The translations under genes and the position numbers were made by a program. DNA of 64,000 bases from a virus: IMG/VR virus record IMGVR_UViG_3300034152_001291, positions 60,704 through 124,703 of that record. The stretch is one strand, 5' to 3'. The notes below the pieces were generated by a model. The model was not told the DNA's origin. It ran no database searches and saw only the letters and a program-made list of their open reading frames with translations. Every line of letters starts with the position of its first letter. The stretch's first letter is position 1. This document shows positions 50,209 to 57,548 of the stretch, piece by piece.

Positions 50209-50249
50209 TGCCTGTGAGAGCAGGAGGATAATCACAAGGGGAGGACATC

Positions 50250-50909
50250 ATGCCCAACGAGCCCAAGGTGACGGGCGGGCCCCGCGGCTCTTTCATCTCC
50301 GAGGCCAAGGTGAAAGAGGCGATTCAGGCGGGGAAGGCCGCCGAGGAAGAGAAGCCCCCCTCCCAGGAGGAGGACGCGCCCGAGGAAGAGGAGAAGGACG
50401 AGAACATCCCGGAGAAGGTGAACTCGGCCCTCGGGTTCATTCCCTACAAGACCTTCAAGAAGGTCTACAAAGAAGTCTGGGAGCAGGTGAAGAGCAAGCA
50501 GCACCTGGCCCAAGGCTACTGCCTGTACACCGAGGAGATGGCCGGCGGCGTCGAGGTCACCATGCGGACCTTCCGGACCGGGGAGATGAAGATCCTGCGC
50601 CGTCTCGCGCCCGCCGCCAACCCCGACACCGACTTCCAGAAGTATCTCGACGAGGACATGGAGCACCGGTCGTTCCAGATCATCCTGGGCCTCGTCCGAT
50701 TCGACGGGCAGGACCTCCCCGAGATTCCTCTCCCGACGGGCGACATCGGCAAGTGGCGCAAGAGCGACGAAGTCCAGGCACGTCTCCGTTGGGTGGACGA
50801 CCTTCCCGAGGAGATGACGGCGTTGCTGGGGAGTGTCCTGGCCGACGTCACGATCGCCTACAGGTACGCCCTTCGGGAGAACCTAAAAAACCAATATGCA
50901 CTCCCTTAG
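50250..50909 (+). CDS. Tail assembly chaperone (G-like, zero-frame product)
   Basis: 219 residues behind GGGGAGGAC. A charged N-tail, then KVNSALGFIPYKTFKK and a folded middle; it ends ENLKNQYALP. The last codons contain the frameshift heptamer A_AAA_AAC. Two products from one start, upstream of the tape-measure gene, is the gpG/gpGT chaperone arrangement. Sequence similarity to G is not visible; the call rests on the frameshift and position. Confidence 0.7.
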   Translation: MPNEPKVTGGPRGSFISEAKVKEAIQAGKAAEEEKPPSQEEDAPEEEEKDENIPEKVNSALGFIPYKTFKKVYKEVWEQVKSKQHLAQGYCLYTEEMAGGVEVTMRTFRTGEMKILRRLAPAANPDTDFQKYLDEDMEHRSFQIILGLVRFDGQDLPEIPLPTGDIGKWRKSDEVQARLRWVDDLPEEMTALLGSVLADVTIAYRYALRENLKNQYALP

Positions 50910-50945
50910 CCTACCTTCGGGCGAGACTCGTCGCTAAGGGAGTGC
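50885..50945 (+). promoter_or_regulatory. Programmed -1 ribosomal frameshift site
   Basis: A_AAA_AAC (50885-50891) in the zero frame, six-base spacer, then a perfect 13-bp stem GCACTCCCTTAGC (50898-50910) / GCTAAGGGAGTGC (50933-50945) with a 22-base loop. The zero-frame stop TAG at 50907 lies inside the stem. Confidence 0.88.
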
Positions 50946-51244
50946 CGCTCTCAGACTACGATCTTCTCGAGCAGGTCGACCTGATCGAGGCCGAGAAACG
51001 GATGGTCCTGGCCGACTTCGGAAAGGAGGTCGTCCGGATCTACGCGATGGCGAAAGATCCCAAGGAGGCCGACAAGCTGGTCTCCCACCTCAGGAAGGTA
51101 TACTTTGTTGATGAGAGCGACGCCGAGAAGCATCGCCTCAAGAAGCAGGCGGATGAGCTGATCTCGATGACCCAGTCGGTCTTCAAGGTCCGGAAAACGG
51201 CTTTCGGCGCCGCCGTCGAAATCTCGAACAAGGAAGGGCAGTGA
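50891..51244 (+). CDS. Frameshift extension of the tail chaperone (GT-like)
   Basis: No usable start of its own. Entered by -1 slippage at 50891 it adds 117 residues (PICTPLAYLRARLVAKGVPL...) to the first 214 residues, giving a 331-residue fusion. The extension is helical and charged (DLIEAEKRMVLADFGKEVVR) and ends EISNKEGQ. Its codon use is that of real protein. The TGA overlaps the GTG of the next gene. Confidence 0.8.
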   Translation, partial: PICTPLAYLRARLVAKGVPLSDYDLLEQVDLIEAEKRMVLADFGKEVVRIYAMAKDPKEADKLVSHLRKVYFVDESDAEKHRLKKQADELISMTQSVFKVRKTAFGAAVEISNKEGQ

Positions 51245-51789
51245 GCGAGACCTACTACGCCGCGAACAAGACGGACCAGTTCATCGACATGGTCCGCGAG
51301 GGGGTGCGGGACCTCCGATCCGACAAGCTGCGCCCCTACTACGAGAGCGAGGAGGTCTCCCGGGACGAGGTCGAGGAGCGTGCCGCCGCCTCGACGGAGT
51401 TCCGGTCCGACAACGATCTCCCTCCCATCAGCCAGGCGCGGTTCGTCTCCCAGATCTCGGCTGCGGGAGCCAAGTCCTCCTTCATCCTTCTCGCCAATCA
51501 GATGGGCCTCGAGAGCCGGTATGTGGAGGACCTCTACGAAGAGGAGTCGGAGGGAAAGCTTCCCGAGATTCCCGGACTCGGGGATACGATCCAGATTCTC
51601 GTCCGCAAGGGATTCGCGATCGACCGGGAGGCTCTGGACGCTCTCTACCCCGGCGCCGACCTGTCGGGAGGGGAGAGGGTATTCCACCTCAGGGAAGAGA
51701 CGCCGACGGTCTGGGGAGAAGAGGATTCCCTGGTCGCGGCGAAGATGAGAAGGACCCGGACATTCGTTCGACTTTACGAAGGAGTTTGA
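51241..51789 (+). CDS. Hypothetical tail-region protein
   Basis: 182 residues, GTG start overlapping the frameshift product stop (GTGA). Acidic, mostly helical (FIDMVREGVRDLRSDKLRPY), with an AKSSFILLANQMGL segment. No family recognised. Confidence 0.65.
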   Translation: MSETYYAANKTDQFIDMVREGVRDLRSDKLRPYYESEEVSRDEVEERAAASTEFRSDNDLPPISQARFVSQISAAGAKSSFILLANQMGLESRYVEDLYEEESEGKLPEIPGLGDTIQILVRKGFAIDREALDALYPGADLSGGERVFHLREETPTVWGEEDSLVAAKMRRTRTFVRLYEGV

Positions 51790-51791
51790 AG

Positions 51792-52100
51792 ATGAGAAAG
51801 ACCGTTCTGGCCACGCTGCTTCTGCTGTTGCTGGTCTCGGGATGTTGCAGCGTCTTCTGCCCCGCGGGCATCGAGGGCGAGCGCCTCGCCGAGGTCAACC
51901 AGCAGTGGTGGGAGTTCTACACGTCCCACCGGAGACCGACTCCCGAGGAGGTCCAGGCGTACGACGCCCTGGACGACGCCGCCAAGGAGGAGTGGCGCCG
52001 GGCCGGCAAGCCGGTCGACCGTCCTCTCCTCGAGCTGAAGGTGGACGCCGTCCAGGACTTCAAGAAGGCCGTCGACATGGAGGCCGAGGCCGCGGACTGA
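51792..52100 (+). CDS. Small lipoprotein
   Basis: 102 residues from ATG 51792. Signal peptide MRKTVLATLLLLLLVSGC with lipobox LVSG|C at Cys18, then CSVFCPAG and a charged helical body. It should be anchored in a membrane as a lipoprotein; an outer spanin or superinfection-exclusion protein are possible. It lies next to the holin candidate, which supports a lysis role, but no separate inner spanin was seen. Confidence 0.72.
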   Translation: MRKTVLATLLLLLLVSGCCSVFCPAGIEGERLAEVNQQWWEFYTSHRRPTPEEVQAYDALDDAAKEEWRRAGKPVDRPLLELKVDAVQDFKKAVDMEAEAAD

Positions 52101-52181
52101 CCTGGATTCTTACGTGGACGATTCGAGAGAAGAAAATCCAGGCGTTTGTCCATCCGAACCCACCCCATAAGGAGACGAGAC

Positions 52182-52622
52182 ATGCCCGAGAAATCCGCAG
52201 CCAAGGAGGCCGCGCTGGCGCTGCTCGACGGACTCGCGAAGAAGGGTCTCGACGACGTCAAGGACGAGAACGTCCGGTCCTACCTCAAGGAGTGCTGGGG
52301 CGAAATCCACGACCAGATGCCCGAAATCTTCGAGGTCCTCGCCGGCGACGGGGAGGTGATTCTCCGGGGGAAGCATCTCGACGCCAGCAAGGAGGTCCTG
52401 GCGAAGATGGAGAAGGATCTCCTGATGTTCAAGGACAAGGAGATCGACCGGATCGACTTCGAGGAGCTCCTCAAGATCCGGAAGGCGACCCTGTACTCGC
52501 TGTACAACGCGGCGAGGATCCAGCAGGCGCAGCCGAGCGTCCAGAAGATCCTTCTGGCGGCCGAGAGGGTCGTGTCCATCCTGCTGACCAAGGCCGTCCC
52601 CTACATCCTGATGGCTCTCTGA
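52182..52622 (+). CDS. Hypothetical protein
   Basis: 146 residues from ATG 52182 behind ATAAGGAGACGAGAC. Helical throughout; the last 25 residues are hydrophobic (VVSILLTKAVPYILMAL), perhaps a membrane anchor. Upstream bases 52101-52181 hold nothing clear. Placed between lipoprotein and holin candidate, so a lysis-related role is conceivable. Confidence 0.6.
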   Translation: MPEKSAAKEAALALLDGLAKKGLDDVKDENVRSYLKECWGEIHDQMPEIFEVLAGDGEVILRGKHLDASKEVLAKMEKDLLMFKDKEIDRIDFEELLKIRKATLYSLYNAARIQQAQPSVQKILLAAERVVSILLTKAVPYILMAL

Positions 52623-52650
52623 GAGCCCGCTTTCCCGAAAGGAGAAGTCC

Positions 52651-52995
52651 ATGGACTGGCAACAGATCCTGTCGGCGGTCGTCACGGCCGTCGTGGGCAT
52701 CGCCCTTCCGCCGCTCTCGATCATGCTCCTGAACTGGTTGAAGAACCAGAGGTGGGTCCAGAAGGCCCACCTCGAGGACTTCTTCGCCGCGATGGTCCCT
52801 CAGGTCGTCCAGTGGGTGGAATTCTGGGCCGACCAGCTCGCCGCGAAGGGGGAGAAGCCCTCTGGCGAGGCGAAGATGGCGAAGTTCAAGGAACTGCTGA
52901 AGGAGCAGCTTCCGACGTCGGCGAAGATCACGGACGAGGAACTCATGCTGAGGGCGGAATCCGAGCTCGTCAAGATGAAGGCGAGTTTGAAATAG
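52651..52995 (+). CDS. Holin candidate (LL-H type)
   Basis: 114 residues. One N-terminal membrane span (about 8-28, SAVVTAVVGIALPPLSIMLL), then an amphipathic charged body ending in alternating Lys/Glu helices (DEELMLRAESELVKMK). This matches the LL-H holin layout. No endolysin is recognised in the window, so the lysis assignment is tentative. Confidence 0.6.
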   Translation: MDWQQILSAVVTAVVGIALPPLSIMLLNWLKNQRWVQKAHLEDFFAAMVPQVVQWVEFWADQLAAKGEKPSGEAKMAKFKELLKEQLPTSAKITDEELMLRAESELVKMKASLK

Positions 52996-53017
52996 GTTCC
53001 CAATTCCCTCTCCTTGG

Positions 53018-53052
53018 CCCCGCTCTTCGTTCGCGGAGGGCGGGGTTTTATT
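53018..53052 (+). terminator. Rho-independent terminator
   Basis: CCCCGC/GCGGGG stem with inner partial pairing and a following TTTTATT, 22 bases past the holin-candidate stop. Confidence 0.72.
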
Positions 53053-53069
53053 ATCCCGAGCCCGCGGCG

Positions 53070-53076
53070 TATACTT
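53070..53076 (+). promoter_or_regulatory. TATACTT element before the tape-measure gene
   Basis: TATACTT 37 bases before the tape-measure start and directly after the terminator. It matches the -10 of the other + strand candidates, but no TTGCTC-like -35 is present. Confidence 0.4.
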
Positions 53077-53112
53077 AGGGACGAAAGACCCTGAAGAGCC
53101 GGAGACCGTAGA

Positions 53113-56100
53113 ATGGCGGACGGGGACCTCAGCGATTTCGCAGAACAGGCTCGACAGCGCTCCGAGGCATTCATGCAGCGGAGCCGCGAGCAGATGTTTC
53201 AGAACGTGCAGATGCCTTCCCAGGGCATGGGAGGGCGCGCCGCTCCCGGGATCGCCGGGGGATTCGCGGCGGGGGAGGACCGGCCCATGCCGGGCACGCC
53301 GGCGGGGCGCCTGCTCGACACCATCACCGACCTGGTTCGCAGAGGGACGACGTTCGGTGTCGGCGCGGGAGGGGCGGCGGTCGGAGGCTTCGCGCAGCCC
53401 ATCGCCGGCGGCTACGGGGCAGCGACCCAGGCGGCCGGGGGCGGCCTCGCGTTCCTGGCGGGGGCCGGGGCGTTCGGTCCGGCGGGCACGGGTGGCGGCA
53501 CGCAACTCGATCTCCAGCAGCGGATGAACTTCTTCCAGTCGGCGTTCACCGCCTACGGCAGCGGCCTTCCTTTCGGTCTCGGCCGGTACGCTGCTCAGCG
53601 CACGGACATGGAGAGACTCCAGGCCCAAGTCATGGCCCGGGAGGACATGGCTTATAGCATGGCCGGAGGCGCGCAGCGGGGTCTGTTCGGCGCCTTGAAC
53701 CTCGCCAGCTTCGGTCTGTCCAACTTCATGATGCGTCGCGAGGGAATGCTCCTCGAGACGACGAGATCGCAGGAATTCTCGCGCCGTCTTCAGGGACAGC
53801 TCCGTTTCTTGACGCGAGACGCCCTCGAGGAGGCGGGTCTGGGAGAGTACGCAGGCGTCTTTGCCGCGGGCGTGAGCCGCCGTGGTGCAGAGGCTTTCGC
53901 GGCGCCGATGATGCGGCAGCTCGGCCGGCTCGAGAGGGAGATGGGTCTCGATCCTTCCGAAGTCATGGCCCTCCAGGGACGGGCGATGGGCATGATGGGT
54001 GTGATGGGGGTCGAGAGGGCTGTTCGGGCCGGAGGTGCGGGAGAGCTGGGGCGCCAGGTCGGGCGCCAGACCTTCGCTGTTCGTGACATCCAGCAGACCC
54101 TGAACCTGAGCGAGGACGAGGCGGAGGAATTCTTTCAGACGATCGGGCAGATGTATGGAACGGCTGAGCGCGTGGCGGGGATGGCCCGCCAGGCCCGGCA
54201 GGCGGCGGGGCGTTGGGGCATGAGCAAGCGCGAGGTCTTCGACATCATGCGGGAGTTCGAAGACGTCGGGAGGGGCATGGCTCTTGGACAGACGCGGGCC
54301 CGGGAAGCGGGGATGGATCTCGTCGGGGCCATGCGGGCGCAACAAAGGGCCGGTCTTCTGACGAGGGAAGAACTCCTGATGTACGGAGGTCGAACCGAGG
54401 AGGAAGCCCTCCGGATTCAGGCCCGTACCCGGTTCCAGGCGGGAGTCGGGCTCTACCAGCAGGGGGCCCTTCAGGGACTGGGCATGATGATGACCCAGAA
54501 CCGTCCCGCTTACATGCAGTTCCTGACGGGCGGCATGGGGGCCATGGACGTCCGGGCAGCCGTGGGTCAGACGCTTGCCAGGGATCCCTGGGCGGGGCTC
54601 ACGGCCCAGTATGACCCGAGAACGACGGCGATGGCGGGTCGCCTTGGCTGGATGACACAGTACCAGATGGTTGTGGCAGAGGAACGCGGCGGCTTCTTCC
54701 TGAGTCAGAATGAATCCGAGAGAATTCGAAGATTCCAGGACCTCACCGGTATGCAGAATCTCGAGGCGGCCAGGTGGTACCGGGTTTACGAGAGGGAGCA
54801 GAATCGGTTCCGGGAGATGGCACGAAATGACCTCGGGGCCCGAGACCCGGATCAGGCAGCCCTCGAGATTCAGGGAATCTATCATCGAATGCTCGGGGAA
54901 GGGATGGGCGAATTCGCGGAAACGGTGACAGGAAGAAGGGACCCTTACGCCGCCGCTACGCGGTTGTGGCAGCTTGCCGGGGGTGGAACGGACCGGTTTG
55001 ACCCCAACGCCCGACTTGAAGATGTGTTGCTTGGGTCTGCTCAGCGAACTATCAGTCCGGAATTCACTGAGAGAATTGGGCGGATTCTGGGGCGCTCGGA
55101 TCACATGGATCCGTACTATATTCGGGCGGTGGATCTCGCAAGAGGAATCGGTGACGATGAGGAAGCAATAAGGATAAGATTTAGAGGGGCTACGCATTTC
55201 TTCCAGAATCGTCTTGATATTACAGGGGCAATCGAATCTTTAGGCGTCCGGGGTGCCAGCGAGACTATGCTGACCGAGATGTTTTTAGGAGGGCCCGGGA
55301 GAGCGCCCGGAATTTTCGGAGGGCGGGAAGGAGAACATGTTCGTGTGCAGATCACGCCTCAAGGCAGGGTACGGGTGACGCACTCGAGTCTGGGGGGAGG
55401 GCCCAGAGAAGTCAGTCTTCAGGAGCTTCCCTCTACGATAGAATCTCTGAATCTGCCTGAAGGAGTGCGGAGCAGGGTTCTAACCAATATCTACGAAAGA
55501 CTGACGGGACGAATGCGGTGGCTGCGCCGTGGCGGACTCCAGGAGACTTTGCAGGGGGCAGTAGAGCGTGGAGATATTTCCGTCATGGCTCAGGCAGCCT
55601 ATGAGCGCCTGATCATGGGTCGACATCGAGGGCTTGCTGAGAATCTGTTTCCGGGGATAGAGATGGACGGGATAGAGGACCGGACATTGACGGCCTTTGG
55701 CGCTCCAGAAACCATGAGAGACTTGGTCGGAAGAACCGCAAACCTCGAGGTGATCGAGAAAAGTTACCCGTCAGAGTTTCGTCGTATCCAGGAGTATCTC
55801 AGAGGCCAAGGACTCGAGGGTGTTCTCGGGTTCACCCGGGCCTTTCACGGAAGGTCCGGAGGGGGACTGGCCGTCCAGGATTGGGGCCGTCTTTCCACGC
55901 TGTTCGGAACCACGTCGAACACGGCGGCCTCTCTTCGTGCCGCCGTGGAGACGGCTGGGATCGACATTGACGGCCTGAACATCGAGCAGGCACTCAAGGG
56001 AGCGGGGCAGGCGAGAAGCCGGCTGGAAAAGATTCTATCCATGTCTCCTGTTGCCACTCAGATCTTCAACCAGGTCGTCGGCAACCAGGAGAGGGAGGTG

Positions 56101-56172
56101 AACCAGATACGTGATGGCTCGTCTCCTGAAAAGGCTTTCTGGGTGGTGATCAAGAAGGAGGAGAAGCCCTGA
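53113..56172 (+). CDS. Tape-measure-like protein
   Basis: 1019 residues, Gly/Ala-rich near the N-terminus with hydrophobic segments (FGVGAGGAAVGGFAQPIAGG, LAFLAGAGAFGPAG), then long helical, Arg/Met/Gln-rich stretches without Cys clusters. Length and helical make-up fit a tape-measure protein, and it follows the frameshifting chaperone gene by 1.9 kb. The last 300 residues are less GC-rich at the DNA level than the rest, which may mark a recombined end. Confidence 0.62.
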   Translation: MADGDLSDFAEQARQRSEAFMQRSREQMFQNVQMPSQGMGGRAAPGIAGGFAAGEDRPMPGTPAGRLLDTITDLVRRGTTFGVGAGGAAVGGFAQPIAGGYGAATQAAGGGLAFLAGAGAFGPAGTGGGTQLDLQQRMNFFQSAFTAYGSGLPFGLGRYAAQRTDMERLQAQVMAREDMAYSMAGGAQRGLFGALNLASFGLSNFMMRREGMLLETTRSQEFSRRLQGQLRFLTRDALEEAGLGEYAGVFAAGVSRRGAEAFAAPMMRQLGRLEREMGLDPSEVMALQGRAMGMMGVMGVERAVRAGGAGELGRQVGRQTFAVRDIQQTLNLSEDEAEEFFQTIGQMYGTAERVAGMARQARQAAGRWGMSKREVFDIMREFEDVGRGMALGQTRAREAGMDLVGAMRAQQRAGLLTREELLMYGGRTEEEALRIQARTRFQAGVGLYQQGALQGLGMMMTQNRPAYMQFLTGGMGAMDVRAAVGQTLARDPWAGLTAQYDPRTTAMAGRLGWMTQYQMVVAEERGGFFLSQNESERIRRFQDLTGMQNLEAARWYRVYEREQNRFREMARNDLGARDPDQAALEIQGIYHRMLGEGMGEFAETVTGRRDPYAAATRLWQLAGGGTDRFDPNARLEDVLLGSAQRTISPEFTERIGRILGRSDHMDPYYIRAVDLARGIGDDEEAIRIRFRGATHFFQNRLDITGAIESLGVRGASETMLTEMFLGGPGRAPGIFGGREGEHVRVQITPQGRVRVTHSSLGGGPREVSLQELPSTIESLNLPEGVRSRVLTNIYERLTGRMRWLRRGGLQETLQGAVERGDISVMAQAAYERLIMGRHRGLAENLFPGIEMDGIEDRTLTAFGAPETMRDLVGRTANLEVIEKSYPSEFRRIQEYLRGQGLEGVLGFTRAFHGRSGGGLAVQDWGRLSTLFGTTSNTAASLRAAVETAGIDIDGLNIEQALKGAGQARSRLEKILSMSPVATQIFNQVVGNQEREVNQIRDGSSPEKAFWVVIKKEEKP

Positions 56173-56173
56173 T

Positions 56174-56842
56174 ATGGTTTTCGATCCTTCAAACTTCGTA
56201 TCCGGCGTGGAGGAGGCCTCCTCCGCAGTCACGCGGGGTATAGAGGATGTGAGCGCCCGCATCGAGGAGCGGATTCCGTACGAGGAGGCCTCCTCCGCAG
56301 TCACGCGGGGTATAGAGGATGTGAACGCCCGCATCGAGGAGCGGATTCCGGACGTGGTGCGGGCGGGAGGTGTGAACGTCTTCGATCCGTACGATGTCGA
56401 TCAGATCATCGTGGACGACTCGGAGGAGGAAGCATCCGTCCTTTCGATCCGCCGCCCGGACGGGGAGATCCTCTGTGCCACGGATCATTTCATCCTGACC
56501 TCGGTCAACGAACCCGACCAGGAGAAGATGTCCTTCTCCTTTTCGCTCGGGGAGCCTGTCTTGTTCGGGGGCGTGGGGCGTCGGCCTCGGGTCTTCTCGT
56601 ACTCGGGATTCCTGAAGGACTCCCGGTTGGCGGGGCCCGGGATCTCGGCGTGGCGGGAGATCTACGAGAGGTATCTTCGTGGCGAGCGGTGCGTCCAGTT
56701 GGGGGCCTCGGCCGTGCTGGAGTACAGGGATCAGTACCGCGAGGGGTACATCATGTCCACCTCGCTCGCCTACGAGTCGAGCAGGCCGACGACCGCCACG
56801 TTCTCCTTCAATCTTTTCTTGATCAATAGGGGACCGCTATGA
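56174..56842 (+). CDS. Baseplate/tail protein A with duplicated segment
   Basis: 222 residues. The N-terminal 55 residues contain two copies of a 24-residue unit (EEASSAVTRGIEDV...). The core from about 90 (SVLSIRRPDGEILCATDHFI, FSYSGFLKDSRLAG) shares its order of motifs with the next gene, so the two are paralogues. A baseplate or tail-hub adaptor role is likely by position. Confidence 0.6.
   Translation: MVFDPSNFVSGVEEASSAVTRGIEDVSARIEERIPYEEASSAVTRGIEDVNARIEERIPDVVRAGGVNVFDPYDVDQIIVDDSEEEASVLSIRRPDGEILCATDHFILTSVNEPDQEKMSFSFSLGEPVLFGGVGRRPRVFSYSGFLKDSRLAGPGISAWREIYERYLRGERCVQLGASAVLEYRDQYREGYIMSTSLAYESSRPTTATFSFNLFLINRGPL
56210..56353 (+). repeat. Two 72-base direct repeats
   Basis: Units 56210-56281 and 56282-56353 are nearly identical at the DNA level (only a few base changes, e.g. 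AGC to AAC), so the duplication is recent. In frame: 24 residues each. Confidence 0.92.
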
Positions 56843-57546
56843 GCCCCGTGATCGACTCGACCGATCTTGAGTCGAGGCGGATCTACTCCTCCTCGGCCGA
56901 GGATCTCGGGAAGGCAGTCCGTGCCACCCTGACCGCTCATCGCCTGGTCAACGGGGTTCTCGAGGACGAGCCCGTGGCGGTCGCGGACATGCTGCACATT
57001 CAGTCGATCAACATCGCGGACGAGGAGCGCGCCCAGGTGGTCTCCAACTCCGAGGACTCGGGCAAGGTCTACATCTACGGGAGGCAGCCACGCGTCTACA
57101 CCGTCTCGACCTTCCTGGTCGACAGCCGGCGAGACCGGGCTCTGCGTAGGTGGCTGAGGGCTTACGAGGATTACTTCAGGCTGACGGCCTGTTATAGGAA
57201 GGGCTACATCGACAGGCTGCGGTGGAGGACTTCGGAGTTCAGAGGCTTTCTTTTGAGCAACGTCGTGTCCATGGAGTCCCAGAACAAGAGCCTCTGGATC
57301 GTATCGTTCACCTTTGTCCATGTCAGCGGGTATGAGGACGTGGACGTTCCGAGAATCGTGGACCGGAACACCAGGAGAAGTCGCTGGCGTGCGGGCGCCA
57401 ACGAGAGGGATTTCGCCGGGTTCCTGAGCCAGGAAGGCATGAGAAGGGTGACTCCTTCGGACTACGACGAAGCCGCCCTTCTCGACCTTCCCGACCCTCC
57501 GGTTCTCGAGCACATAGACGCCAGGACGAGGGCCGCCCCGATTTAG
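56839..57546 (+). CDS. Baseplate/tail protein B (paralogue of A)
   Basis: 235 residues, ATGA overlap with A. RVYTVSTFLVDSRRDRALRR and FRLTACYRKGYIDRL correspond to FSYSGFLKDSRLAG and QYREGYIMSTS of protein A. It ends with a Pro-rich acid tail. Baseplate role by position. Confidence 0.6.
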   Translation: MSPVIDSTDLESRRIYSSSAEDLGKAVRATLTAHRLVNGVLEDEPVAVADMLHIQSINIADEERAQVVSNSEDSGKVYIYGRQPRVYTVSTFLVDSRRDRALRRWLRAYEDYFRLTACYRKGYIDRLRWRTSEFRGFLLSNVVSMESQNKSLWIVSFTFVHVSGYEDVDVPRIVDRNTRRSRWRAGANERDFAGFLSQEGMRRVTPSDYDEAALLDLPDPPVLEHIDARTRAAPI

Positions 57547-57548
57547 CC

